From the NCBI GenBank assembly GCA_963920665.1, contig OY987263.1, forward strand, positions 23,982,547-24,046,546: DNA of 64,000 nt, given 5' to 3'. This DNA comes from Straminergon stramineum. Lineage: Eukaryota; Streptophyta; Bryopsida; Hypnales; Calliergonaceae. The notes under the pieces are model-generated. The model did no database searches, was not told where the DNA came from, and saw nothing but the letters and a program-made list of their open reading frames with translations. Of this stretch, positions 36,734-48,265 are shown piece after piece. The position numbers were made by a program, and so were the translations under genes. Within the stretch, counting starts at the first letter, position 1; every line of letters begins with the position of its first letter.

Positions 36734-38535
36734 CCCGTAAACATCTAGATTCATCTCTACATTGAATAGGGGTATTAGGGGGACCAAAAAATTAAAGGGA
36801 TTGATTCTAGAAAACTATAGATGTTTGAAATATGATGTACATCACCCAAACACTCCAATAACTACTGATGTACAATAAAGGTAGATATTTATTTAGTGTG
36901 GAATGTTGATTAATTAGTATGGGTCCCCTTAATACCCCTATTTAGTGTAGAATTGACAATGTGAGAAAAATCATTATGACGTGCTATTTGGAGGCATATT
37001 TTGAAATTGATATATAAGTAAAAGTGGTACATCGTGATTTGTAGATTCCATTCATATGATTAGATTCACCAATGCTACCACTAGTAATTCGTTTTAAAAA
37101 TTTCAAAATTCCTTCAAAATTTGATTACAAGCAAAATGTTATCATTTTTTGAGTAAAATTTGTTGGAATGGATTTAGAATGAGGTTCTCTTACATGGTGA
37201 TTTTTTGAAATTTTTGTGTTCTTAAAATCTATGACCTCATTTTGGTAAATCCAATTTTGAACTAGAGTCAATGCAATTTTGGCTTAGTCAAACACTTGAC
37301 ATGCTTCTACATTGGAAATTTTAGAAAAATATGTACTCTAGTAATAGTAAATCCAACGTTTAGATAGGACAATAACTTGATAAATTATCTTCACAAATTA
37401 GAAGAACTTTCATCCAAGTAGAAAGAAGGATGAAACTAGAGTTTCAATCTATTCATTGTTTAGGAAATGAACATCAAAGCACTTAGGGGTTAAGTGATTA
37501 ACTTGAAGAAAACCTTGTTATATATTGTAGAAAGAATGTTCTCCCAATGGAAATATGAGATGGCCTAATGTCCTAATTTCCCTTTTGTACATAAAGGATG
37601 ATTCATTGTTTTGATCCTAAGTATATTCTTAGATTTTCACTAGTGTTTTGTTGTTTTGGGATCCCTGTATTAGCCTTCCACTTAAAGGAATGATCAAGAA
37701 TTAATTTTGTAAACAATTTATAGATAATTTTTTTCATACCTTTTCAAATTCATCTACTCAAAGATGATGTTTTTTCCTCACACTCTATGGCATAACATAT
37801 TTTTTCATAAAAGTTTGAAAGCTCTAAAACATGGGTTGGAAAAGCCAACCTATTTTGAAAGTCAATAGTGATAATCTTGTTGCAACAAAGTAGCCTCAAT
37901 CATTGTTATACTTCATCAATTGAAGGTCTCTCTTGAAAAATTGACCTTATTCCTATGTAGGAAGAACCAATGGCTAGTTCAAAGTTAGTGGAATAGTGGT
38001 AAAAAACCCAATTTCAATTTGAAAACATCAACAAAGAAAACAAAGAAAAAATTCATAATTTTTCTATTTAGAGTAAAGAATAGAGAAAATACCTAGACTC
38101 TGTACTTGAAATACCAGTTCAATTTGGGAATTGAAGGAAAATAGCTGATAAAACTCTAAAGACTTCCCACTACCTTGATTAAACATCCCCCCCCAACAAA
38201 ATAGGAATGTTGAGTAACTTATTTTTAGGACAACAACTAGTCTGCCAATTCCATCCAACTTACCAATTCACCAAATAGTTTTTGTTATAGTAAATTATGT
38301 AAACCAAATAGTGAAATATAGTTTAAAATACCTTAAATAGTCTTCTTCTTCTTGTTCTTAATCACCACACAACAATCTCATTGTGGAAACTTAATCCTCA
38401 AATGTCGGCATAGACATTTTGTGTCCAATGGATGACTTTACTGTTGACTGTAGAAAAATAGAATGCACCTATTGGTCCATTAATCAAAGCAATTTTACTC
38501 ACTACCTTGGTGATGGGGGATGCATCCTTTAACCC
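36734..38535. other. AT-rich intergenic DNA
   Basis: No gene. An unpaired TTAA-type right end (GCACTTAGGGGTTAA) lies at 37479-37493. A run of eight C occurs near 38190. A partial relative of the 238-bp TTAA element lies at about 38402-38426 (GACATTTTGTGTCCAATGGATGAC). Confidence 0.4.
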
Positions 38536-39355
38536 TTAACCCCTAAGTGCCTAAGCCTTTCCAAGTGTGTTTTGACTATGAAAAAAGAGCATTGACTTGT
38601 AGTTATCCTCAATGAAGCAAATTTTTTTTTTTCAAATCTAACCGTATAGATGTTAATAGAGCTTGTTTATTATTATGCACACCAATTTTGAGTGCAAAAT
38701 TTCCTAGGCGTTGTGAGATTATACCAAAGGATATGAACATTTTCTATTTTTTGTATGTTGTCTTTGTCCACAATATTTCAAAAATGTGCATATAAATGTT
38801 TTTTGGGATTGGAGGTAACATGAACAACTTCAACGAGTGTTAGCACACTAAAATGCACTTCCAAAAAACTTAATTTCACATGAAAAAACATCAAATTCAT
38901 TTCACAATCCACCTTGCAATTGTTGAAATACAATTTTTGTTTATAAGTAGAAATTGAAAATAGCTTCAAATAAACACTTGCATGTTGAAATTTTCAATGG
39001 TGAAAATCATGAAAAGACTTTAAACTTTTCATTGGGACCATTCTCAAAGCAAATGGATAAGTACAATTTCTTAGATCTCAAATCAAATGAAATTGCCAAG
39101 CTTTGCATAAAGTTGGGAAATGAAGAAAAATTAGCAAGCTTTACACTCCACTTTTAGTACAAATATGCCTTTGAACACTTCTCAATAATTGAATATGTAT
39201 TTTTTCTCCATGAAAAATGAAAGTTTTTCATAGTTAACCCTCAAAACTGCTCGAAATTTTTTTTAAACCAGTCAGAGGAATTCAACTGCCCCCACAATAA
39301 TGGGCCTGAAATTTCAGATCGACCATATATGGTTGTTAAGGCAATTAGGGGTTAA
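38536..39355. mobile_element. TTAA-flanked element, 820 bp, first of three stacked
   Basis: The left end TTAACCCCTAAGTGCCTAAG and the inverse of the right end, TTAACCCCTAATTGCCTTAA, match closely. Intact TTAA lies on both sides. The interior has a short open frame (38954-39157) without recognised homology. Confidence 0.6.
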
Positions 39356-39590
39356 ATGTTGAAGTGGATGTTTAGTGTTTGATGGATGACAAAGAAATGA
39401 AAGAATCTCTCTATGTAGGACAGAACTACAACTATTCATCTTCGAAATTCTCTAAGAGAAGGGTAGGTCCTCAACAATAGTATGACTTCCAATGAATATT
39501 TTTGATTTTTTTTAAAGTAGATGATGTCACATGGTTCTAAAAAGGAGGATTTCATGGTTACCAATCCGTCCTTTAAGGAATAACCCTTAA
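39352..39590 (+). mobile_element. TTAA-flanked MITE of about 238 bp, second of three stacked
   Basis: It begins at the TTAA that closes the previous element and ends ATCCGTCCTTTAAGGAATAACCCTTAA at 39590. It shares GATGGATGACAAAGAA, CTATGTAGGAC, CTTCCAATGAATAT, AAAGTAGATGATGTCACA and CGTCCTTTAAGG with the next element. Confidence 0.6.
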
Positions 39591-39824
39591 ACTTCGACAT
39601 GGACGATTTGTGTCCGATGGATGACAAAGAATCTTCCTATGTAGGACAAAATTGCAATTGATCATCCATGGAATTTTGTGCAAAGTGGAGAGATCTTGCA
39701 CAGTAGTTTGTCCTCCAATGAGTATTTCTGATTTTTTTAAAGTAGATGATGTCACACGGTTCCAGAAGTGATGATTTCCACGGTCACCAGTCCGTCCTTT
39801 CCGTCCTTTAAGGTTAAGGGTTAA
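39587..39824 (+). mobile_element. TTAA-flanked MITE of about 238 bp, third of three stacked
   Basis: A direct sister of 39352-39590, sharing the boundary TTAA. It ends TTAAGGTTAAGGGTTAA at 39824. The inverse of this end (TTAACCCTTAACC) matches its start (TTAAACTTCG preceded by AACCC). It lies directly after its sister, so the pair could also be read as a tandem duplication. Confidence 0.6.
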
Positions 39825-40301
39825 ATAAACTACACTGGTCTCTGCAGACTTGGCCAGAATTGGCATCCCGGCTCGGCCTCTCCACCAAACCACCACCATG
39901 GTGGAGCCATTCCAGGAAATGAACCAACTGGACAAGCGAAAGGCTGGAATGCTGGTATCATACGTTGTATACACAATGATTGTCCTGCCAGGTCCTAGTT
40001 GCAGACTCTGTTCAATTCAGGACTACGCGTTGCGGCGATGCACAGTAGGTTCGTGGAATGCGTGAAGAACAAGCATCTACACTAAAGGCTCTGTCCGTTT
40101 AGCATTGCCACCCTTTTCGAGTAAGGAAGCAACGCGGCTAGCTAACTTCAGGGTAAGCTTAGCTTTGTCTGTAGGGTAGCTTCTGCTTGAGTGTCTACAT
40201 TTGCTGAGCCTTTGATTCTGCAACAATCTGCCGCCGATCTCGGAGGATGTCATCGGTGGTGCAGTCAACAACCATTGCCGTGTATTCCAACGATTCCCGA
40301 T
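39825..40301. other. Distal upstream region of the intact orphan gene
   Basis: Moderately GC-rich, with open frames on both strands (for example 39850-40065 plus) that show no family features. No gene called. Confidence 0.35.
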
Positions 40302-40641
40302 TGGAATCGATCGAGGGCTACAATCAGTCGATCGGTACCGACGAACGAACTTCTCTGCATACGTACTAGCTATTGACCTGGCCCTACTGATCGATCTTGA
40401 TATGCGTAGTATTGTATGTACAGTAAGGGGCCGGCTGGTAGCCCAAGCAGTATCAATTCATTGTTGCAGTTAGTGCTTCTGATTTAGTGCACATACAATG
40501 TCGTGACACAATCGGTCGATTAGTGACCGTACTGCTGCTCTTGGGCAGAGCGGATATTGTGTTGTGAATCGATCGTGCGAGGACTGATTGCCATCCCATC
40601 CATCTTGTCGATCTGCTAGCTGCCAGATCGGTTTATCGATC
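40302..40641 (+). promoter_or_regulatory. CGATC-rich upstream region of the intact orphan gene
   Basis: Six CGATC words occur in about 340 bp (in AATCGATCGAGG, AGTCGATCGGTA, TGATCGATCTTG, AATCGATCGTGC, TGTCGATCTGC and TTATCGATCATG). The last abuts the start codon, and the same ATCGATCATG context is found at the start of the broken sister. That is far above what AT-rich flanks show. Whether it is a regulatory cluster is inferred. Confidence 0.4.
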
Positions 40642-41355
40642 ATGGGGTCGCCATGGTTTGCGAAGAAGTGCGTTTCGATGCCGGATTTCTTCCACGAGGG
40701 GTCCGTGCAGGTGGCCGGAAATCTGAAGAGCTTGGAGATATGCACGGCTACGGTGGAGAGCGTCTGTATCTACAAGACGCCGCTGCAGCAAGGCCCCCTG
40801 CAGGCGCTGGGCGCCATCATGCACCATTTCCTGGTGGTGGAGGTGAGCGATCTGTCGCATCCCACACGCGGCCATAGCAAAGGTGGCTTCCTCATCCGGG
40901 CGGAGAAGGCCGGTCGCGATGGGAACGGGAAGAACACGGGTATCACCGTTAAGGATGTGCATTATGTGGAGGAGGAGAGTTTTGTGGAGAAGCACCGGGT
41001 GGGTGACTTGAACGTGAGCATTCCCATGGCCCAGCTACTCCACATTCTGACGAAGCACTCTGCGGACTATGACCTCTTTACCGACAACTGCTGGAGGTAT
41101 GCCGACGCCACTTGCCGAGCACTGGTGAAAGCGTTTGGAGAGCTTCGTCCGAAGGACAGCAGGGTTATGGACAGCCATCTCCATCAGATTCCGACTCTCG
41201 TCATGCCCGTGGACGTGGCGGTAACGGCTGTCGGCTATGGCCTTCTGGTGACGACCGCTGCCTGCTTGACTCGGTATGTGTACAAGAGTTTTTTCACCGA
41301 GAGGGAGGAAGAAGATGCCCCAAATAAAGGAGAGAAGCCTCACCTTTTGGCTTGA
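40642..41355 (+). CDS. Unrecognised protein with HH and NC motifs and C-terminal membrane segment, intact
   Basis: A single-exon gene of 237 residues. I chose ATG 40642 rather than the in-frame 40588 ATG because the sister gene starts at the aligned place and both starts share ATCGATCATG. Visible features are HHFLVVEV (His61-His62), KNTGITVKDVHYVEEESF, and YDLFTDNCWRYA with Cys150. A hydrophobic segment at about 192-210 is followed by RYVYKSFF, so the protein may be tail-anchored. An early His in a beta-strand-like stretch and a later N-C-x-x-Y/F is the order seen in permuted papain-like folds (LRAT/NlpC-P60-related and PPPDE/DeSI). I therefore infer, weakly, a thiol hydrolase or acyltransferase fold. 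I do not recognise the family itself. The frame is unbroken and GC-richer than its surroundings, as expected for an expressed gene. Confidence 0.7.
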   Translation: MGSPWFAKKCVSMPDFFHEGSVQVAGNLKSLEICTATVESVCIYKTPLQQGPLQALGAIMHHFLVVEVSDLSHPTRGHSKGGFLIRAEKAGRDGNGKNTGITVKDVHYVEEESFVEKHRVGDLNVSIPMAQLLHILTKHSADYDLFTDNCWRYADATCRALVKAFGELRPKDSRVMDSHLHQIPTLVMPVDVAVTAVGYGLLVTTAACLTRYVYKSFFTEREEEDAPNKGEKPHLLA

Positions 41356-44099
41356 CATTATTATTGAAACCCTTGAATCAACTCTTGCTGTTGCACAGGA
41401 TCTGTCGGTTGTGTGTGCTAGTGAGCAAAGCTGTGGCAGCCATCAACACACTGCTCTTGCTAGCTTGCGCTCATTTGGTCAACATTTGGTACTAATAATC
41501 TTTGAATTTAAAGTTTCATTTGCCGGCGCTGGACATATACAGTAGTCACTAGCTTTCACCATAAGGAATACAAATGGGTAACTGTGTGGCATGGGACAGT
41601 AGCTTCGAACTTCCAAGGGCCTGCTGTGTAGACCGACCTGGAATTCAGTTCTAGCATACTTGGAGGCAACAAAGTCGTACATCAAAAATATGATTCCCCA
41701 ATGTATACGAGAATATAAAATCAGATACTGGTAGTGCATCAGAGAAACCTCAATAGCTTGTCTAGAGGTGTCCCTGCATTTTTATGTACTCCGTACTAAG
41801 CTTATTGATCCAAGCCTGGAATCCAAGCCTTTACAGCCCAGAGATTAGTTTTGCCTTAGTTATCACCACTCCTGCTTGTTTTACTCCACATAAGTTAACC
41901 CTTTTAGGATGCTGCAGCCAGAATTGGCCTTCAGATGCTGTTGGAGAAGTGACTGTCTCAAGTGGTGACGAGAGGCAGGTCTCACTTTTGCTTGGCTATC
42001 GATGCTTCTGGTCAGTACTTGACTGACAACCGATGCAGATGCGTCAAATGTGACTTGTGGCATGCGACGTTTTTGTTCCTTCTTCTCTAGTTTGGTGCAT
42101 TACAAACTTCATATCTTGGGGCCCATTACCCAACTTCACTCATGAATTTCCTCCAGGAGCACGAATTCTTTGAATCCACTTTTGATAGCAAAATTGTGTG
42201 GCAGACTTGCAAGCACTTGTTGTGAAAAAATTCCACCTCAAAAAGACATGTTTTAGAGTTTCTAAATGGTGATTGAACAACATCGTCCCTCAAAATATAT
42301 TACTCTTGAGTGACTCTTGTATGCCATTCTCAGAACATCGTAAGGGTTAATTTTGAATTACCGGCCCCCAACACTAAAACATCGCTAGCTTGCACGATTT
42401 CTGGAATTATGCAAATATGTCAAGCACATGAATATGATGGTTCATTGTAACTATATCTTGTTAAATGCAAATTGTCAAAATCTCATCTCATATGTCATAT
42501 TTTCATACCCACAATTTTTCATCTATTCATTCTCAATGCCCTCTTTACAACTTCTCAATGCAATGATTTTTGGTGCAATCAAAATTTATATAAATTCAAT
42601 TACACTCTTTTATGCTATTTTAAATATTATAATTTTCATCCATATTTAATCCAACTTTTGCTTCAAGTTTACTAAAGAGTTCACACTATTAGATTGTATT
42701 CCTCCAAATATAAATTCAAAGTGGTCCAAAGGGGCTTGCACTATTTTAACTCTTGTGCACACTACTTGAATTAACATATATAGTAACAAAATTTATGCAA
42801 GACTTACATTTTGAGGTGATAATGGGATCTTCTAACGGCATCCTCAATGAACTCCAGATGCCAAATACAACTCTAGTGAACTTTTGACTCCTTTGAAATT
42901 AGAATTGAAATTTCTATCATTAGAAGTGCATGTAGAAATACTATGAATAGGTACAAGAGAACTCAAATTTAGACATTGGACAATTAAAGACAAGAAACAA
43001 AGTGCTTCAAAATCTAGCCATAAGACAAAAAATTTAGTAGTCTCTGCTAATCATTGTTCCCAATGCACCTTGCACTCTAATTTGCACCCAATTAGGAGTG
43101 AAATATGCATTGGTAACCATGATTTGCCAAGACTACTATAATTTTTGTCTTTTAGTTGACTTTTGAAGTGGTTTATTTCCTTTGTCCAATGTCAAAATTT
43201 GAGTTATTAGACCTATTAAAAGTACTTTTGAGTGTGCTTCCATTGATAGAAATTTCAAGTTCTAATTGTAACAAAGTAATGAAAAATTAGAGTTTTGTTT
43301 GGCGGAACAAATTCTGGAGGTTGTTGAAGACACTGCATATTTTGTAATTGTACATTACAATCTAGCTATCATGCCCCTATCTCCTTGGGGTGCCTGAAGT
43401 GCCATAGTGAGCAAGGGGGACTTTGGTGGTAACTTCCTAAACCTTGCAATAAGGTAAAATAGCCCGTTACAAACCTTTTACCCATTGCAAACTTCTAAGA
43501 ATGACCCCATTACGATTTTCTTTTAGTTATTGAAATTTGGGCCACATTCAATGTCTTAGCTAACTAGAATGGAGTAATTAGTGACTATAATAGGAACTTT
43601 CAATTTTTTAGTATTAGTTCGTTGTAGGAAGTGCCTTTTTGAGGTCTTCTGTGTTAGAAAATATTGTAACCACAATAGGTGAGTAAGATGAGTGTTATGG
43701 ATCATTTTTTGTTGGTTTTGGGGTAGTCTACAAATTCTTTTAGGTTGTGATGGGTTGAACACTTCAAAAATTCATAACAAATTCACATTTTGTTGAAAAA
43801 ACAGAGTTTCAAATGCTCTCACCATTTCTATCACTTGACTTTATTTGGAAAAAAAAGTAGAAAATTTCAGAAATGACAAGAGGGAAAACCCACCATTTGG
43901 TCAGTAATGAGTTGTTTTACCTTGGTCTAAGAAGGAAGAAATGAGAGACTCTAGAGCAAACTTGGTGCCATAAATTAGAAGAAATTGGTATCATGTCACA
44001 TACACTTGAAAAGTTCTTGAAAAGACACTTCTAATTGTCCAAAGAACGCTTGATTTGGACTAAATGGCTAGAAATTATGGCCTTTCAAAGTTGGTGGCT
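41356..44099. other. 3' flank of the orphan gene and AT-rich intergenic DNA
   Basis: No further gene. A possible TTAA element spans 41895-42350: left TTAACCCTTTTAGGATG, right inverse TTAACCCTTACGATG. The rest is AT-rich with shadow frames only. Confidence 0.4.
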
Positions 44100-45100
44100 T
44101 CTCGGTGGCACCATGATACTTAAGAGTTAGGAGTGAAGGGTTCCTAAGGAAGCCCTCAAGGAATTATGGCATGTAGTATATCATTGAAAAGCCATGAAGA
44201 CAAAAAAGCTATAATGATAAGCATTACAAGGTTCTAAGTTATGAGACTAAAGTTATGCCCAAGAGAAAGGCTATGGTGAAGGCTTGACTCTGCTCCTCCT
44301 AGTGAACCCAAATCTTTGAAGGGCCATAACTTTGTGAGACTTTGTCCAAATGAGATAAAGGAGCATTTTTTCATAATCTAATCGTTGCGTATATGTACAT
44401 AATGATTTTTCATTTGGGATTTGGAGCTCTAACTATAAAGTTACACCTTTTGGAAGTTCCGGAGTCCAAACCTAGTTGTAAGTTGAAACTTGGCGATTTT
44501 GGTTGGAAATAGATGGTCTTCTAAAACCAAAAGTGGGGTTTGGAAGTTCCTTTGACACACAAGAAGGAGTTGCTAAATACCACCAAGAGTACTATAAGAG
44601 GGATTGGTCTCCTTACTGCCTCTTGAAGCCTTAGTGAGTCTTGATGACTCAAGGTTAGGGAGGTTGGTGATGCAACCTCACCACCAAGTCCAAGGCACCA
44701 CACTACATTTGTGTGTGTCCTATGACATTGGTTGCATGGAGTCCCTTTCCTTGCTAGACTGCTCTCGATATGTCCCAAATTTTGAGTGTTGAATAGCCAT
44801 GGTGTGAAAATAAGAAATACTCACCAGACCTAGTATGGAGTGGGGTGACACTAAAGGGCAGTTAAGATCATGGTGAGTAGTGCCACCACGAGTCCTAGCA
44901 CAATAAGATGGAAGTTCCACCCTATGTCACCAAGTGACATTCTAGGTCTCTTGTGTAGAGTGTGTTTTAGTAGTTTGGAAGACTGGGACTTAGAAGTATA
45001 AATTGAAAATGAGAACTAATGTTGTGAGTGCATGGCATATACAGTGTTACTTAGTTGTGATCTAAGTCATATTGGAATCAAAGCATGGTGAGACTATTAC
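44100..45100 (+). mobile_element. Decayed LTR-retrotransposon remnant (LTR plus primer-binding-site-like sequence)
   Basis: TTGGAATCAAAGCATGG at 45072-45088 resembles the TGGTATCAGAGC-type primer-binding site complementary to initiator tRNA-Met, two bases after a CA (45068-45069) that could close an LTR. The preceding kilobase has the look of a plant LTR (for example GGGCCATAACTTTGTGAG). No gag-pol follows; a TTAA element begins at 45303. I did not find the left LTR border or a second LTR. Confidence 0.35.
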
Positions 45101-45302
45101 GTTGTGAAGGGCCTTTAAAGGTTATTTGGGATTATAAGGTGTTATTAGGGCTGCAACAATGGTCCATGTATTGTTGTTGTGTGACAAAAGTGTTTGAGAT
45201 TGAAGTATCAAAATTTGTTGTCCTACTGATTTTTTTAGATTTGCAAATACTCTAGGTCTAGCTACAACGATCATGATTTATGAAATGCATAAGTATCTAA
45301 TA

Positions 45303-45801
45303 TTAACCCCTAAAGGACGATATTAATGTTTTTTAGCAAGTAAGTGATAGAGAATCCTTCTATGTAGGACAAAAATGCAATTATTCATCCTTGGAATTTT
45401 GTGTCAAAAAGGAAGGTCTTGTATAGTAGACATTTGACTTCCAATGAATGCTTTTAGATCTAGCTAATCCCTAAATGTTATAGTGGACATTTTTCGGATG
45501 TTGAGTATCCAACTTTTTCTGAAATTTAGGGTTCATCAAATGCTATAATTTGAAAATCCCAATGGTGGATTCTTTCAAAACTTGCACAATAACAATGATT
45601 AGACAATTGGCTCCCCAAAGCAACAGTGAAGTCTTCAATAGATGAGGCAACTTCAAACTATTCCGGGTTGTTTAAGAGGGTTGTTTAGGTTTCCAATTTT
45701 TTATGTTAAGCTTGTGACGTTCAAGGGTTAAACCAATTGTGATTCACAGAGTACCAAAAGGAATGATTTTGACTATTACCAACCAATCCTTTAAGGATTA
45801 A
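45303..45801 (+). mobile_element. Relative of the 238-bp TTAA MITE, interrupted by a nested insertion
   Basis: TTAACCCCTAAAGGAC at the left and the inverse of ATCCTTTAAGGATTAA at the right. 45303-45465 matches the first two thirds of 39352-39590 (CTATGTAGGACAAAAATGCA, GGAATTTTGTG, CTTCCAATGAATG), and about 45735-45801 matches its last part (TACCAACCAATCC). The 260 bp between (about 45472-45734) start CTAATCCCTAAATG and end CAAGGGTTAA, so they look like a nested element with similar ends. Confidence 0.55.
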
Positions 45802-48265
45802 ATGTCCAATGAATGGTCAAATAGGTCTTCTTCATATTGACCAATGGTTTATATTGTAGTTTTGGTATATATCTTTGCTCGAGGTATAACCAAATAATTG
45901 GGTTTAAGTTTGAATCATATTAGTTATTATCTAATTAAAGACAAGGAATTCTTTTAAAAGCATATTGCTTGTTCTTTTAGGATAACTCATCACCTTTGTC
46001 TTTTTTTTCTCAAAAATCTTGATTTTGAGAATCATAATGTTTTTCTTTGCTTTTGAAAGAAACAAGAATCTTCCCAAGTCGAGTTCCTCAAAATTCATCA
46101 ATATGACTAGAGTAATCTTGCCAACCACACAGACAAAATTCAAATCCTTTTCCACATAAATATAGAGACTTGTATGTTTTGAAATTTGGCATGATTATTA
46201 AATGTCATGGTGAGATTCACCTATGAAAAACATAACCCAAAAAGATTTCTTCCTACAAATTTTATTGCAATTTAAAGGCAATGAAGCTAAAATCTACTTA
46301 AAAATTCCTTGCAACCCTTCACCATACAATGTGTGGTCATTGGGTGGTGATACAAAATATTATTCCCATCACAATTAAATTAGTAGTTTGGGATGTGTGT
46401 GGAAAATGGCAAGTTTACTCTATATAATTGAGTATTTCATTGTAACTTGAAGTTGAGAATACATTTCTGAATGTAGCTTGGCTCACATTCAGTGAAATCC
46501 ACTTTATGTTACAATGTCCTACACTATTGATCTATTATATATGGTCAATTATATTAATTTGCTTAACTCATAAATAATGTATTGGGTATAGATTTCCACT
46601 TTTTCTTCATACAATAACCTTGAGAGTTTTAAAAAGGCCTACACTAGGCTTTTTGAGAACATTAGAAGAAATTTGAGGGGCATGAATAGGTTGCGAGTTA
46701 TTTTGAGTTCCCAAGGTCTTGTAATTCGCCACATCAATAGTATGATGTGGCATAGACATTGCCACATCAAAAAAATATTATTTTTCATTATTTTATTGAA
46801 AAAATTAGGGTTTTAAATTCAATTTTCATTTTATTAAAAAATTAAACCCACTGTGGTTTGGTTCCCAATTTCTGGAAGCACACGGAGCAATGCAGGGAAT
46901 AGCCCTAAAACGGGCTCTTGAAGCTTTCAATTCTCTTCTAATGTTTGGAGAGGTACTATTGTTTTCATAAATTTGAATTCTTTTATCAAACTTAAATTAT
47001 AAGAAAGCACACAATCATTAAGTTTTGCAAGAGAATCTTTATCTCAATAAATATAGCAAAAGGTTATAAACGTTTTTTTGGTTTCAATGTCAAAATTGGC
47101 AGCTAAAAATAGTGACTTTTAAAATATTTCAATTTCTTATTTGATTGGATAGATTGATATGCACTCACAAAGCTTAATTTGAACCATTCCATTTTTACTA
47201 ATGAGATAAAAGCTACGAGGAGTTTCATTTTGTTGGAAACAAAGGCAAAAGAAAGAACTAAAGTCATTTTTTGAAATCAATTAGAAACTAATATGAAAAC
47301 AAAAAATCCTATATTTTTGGTAGTAGAACATTATCACCATTGAAATTGACAATTCTCAATTTCCTGTCAAAGCTTTCAACAATTTAGGTTTTTAATTCAT
47401 AGTAAACTACATTTCACCTAATCATTTTCTTAAAGATGGATATGAAACTTTATTATTATTACGAATATGATTATTTTTATGTATAATTTCAACCCATTTT
47501 CCGTCACTTTGACTTAAAATATAGAAATTATGGCTCCCTTTGTGCTTTTTATATTAAAAAATTGAAAGACAAAAATTTTCTTTTGAAAAGGGATTGAAAA
47601 AGCTAAAATTTGAAATTTAGGCACTACAATGTTGCAATCAATGGATATTTTTATTTCAGATTGTTAAAATTTCTTAGGAAGATTTAATGGAATAAGTTAG
47701 CTCAAAGATTCTAGGGTTGATTTGATTAAAGAATAGATAATAATGATCATTTTGGCCTTGCTTTGAAAAGAGTGTTTTCAGGCCCTTTTCAAATCACTGT
47801 AAAATTTTAGGGGTTCATTTTTCATCTTAATAAAAATCTGAAATTGTATAAATTGTTTAAGACAATTAATTTCATCTCAAGTAGATTGGGGAGCTAAATA
47901 ATCTAACTCATATTCAATGGAAAAATGGAGCATATTGGCAAATATAGTAAAGGATTTCGAAGTCTGACTTAGTAGTTAGACTAAGAACTGGTTGCCATTG
48001 GGCTCCTGGACCTCCCAAACCGGATGGTCTAGGGGATCTCCATTGCAGTTGTTGCTCCAGTTAGACCTCCAGCCTCTAGTCCTTGCATTGCGGTTTTACA
48101 AAGCTTGAGGATTTGGATGGAGCCTGGAGGGTTATTTAGAGGAAAAAATAAACTTGAACCCAATATCCTACTCGCATGTGTAGTCATAAATGTACTCATA
48201 AAGTTAGTTTCAATATCTATTTGAATGAAAATTAAATACTTTGTCATTGCAAACAAAGTTGTAAA
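45802..48265. other. AT-rich intergenic DNA
   Basis: No gene or clear inverted repeat seen. Only short shadow frames are present. Confidence 0.4.

Noticed and set aside
39573..39974. 133-codon minus-strand frame
   Set aside because: It runs across the stacked TTAA elements and into the flank, with no recognisable protein features.
44521..44778. 85-codon minus-strand frame
   Set aside because: It lies in the LTR-like remnant, shows no domain and has no supporting splice context.
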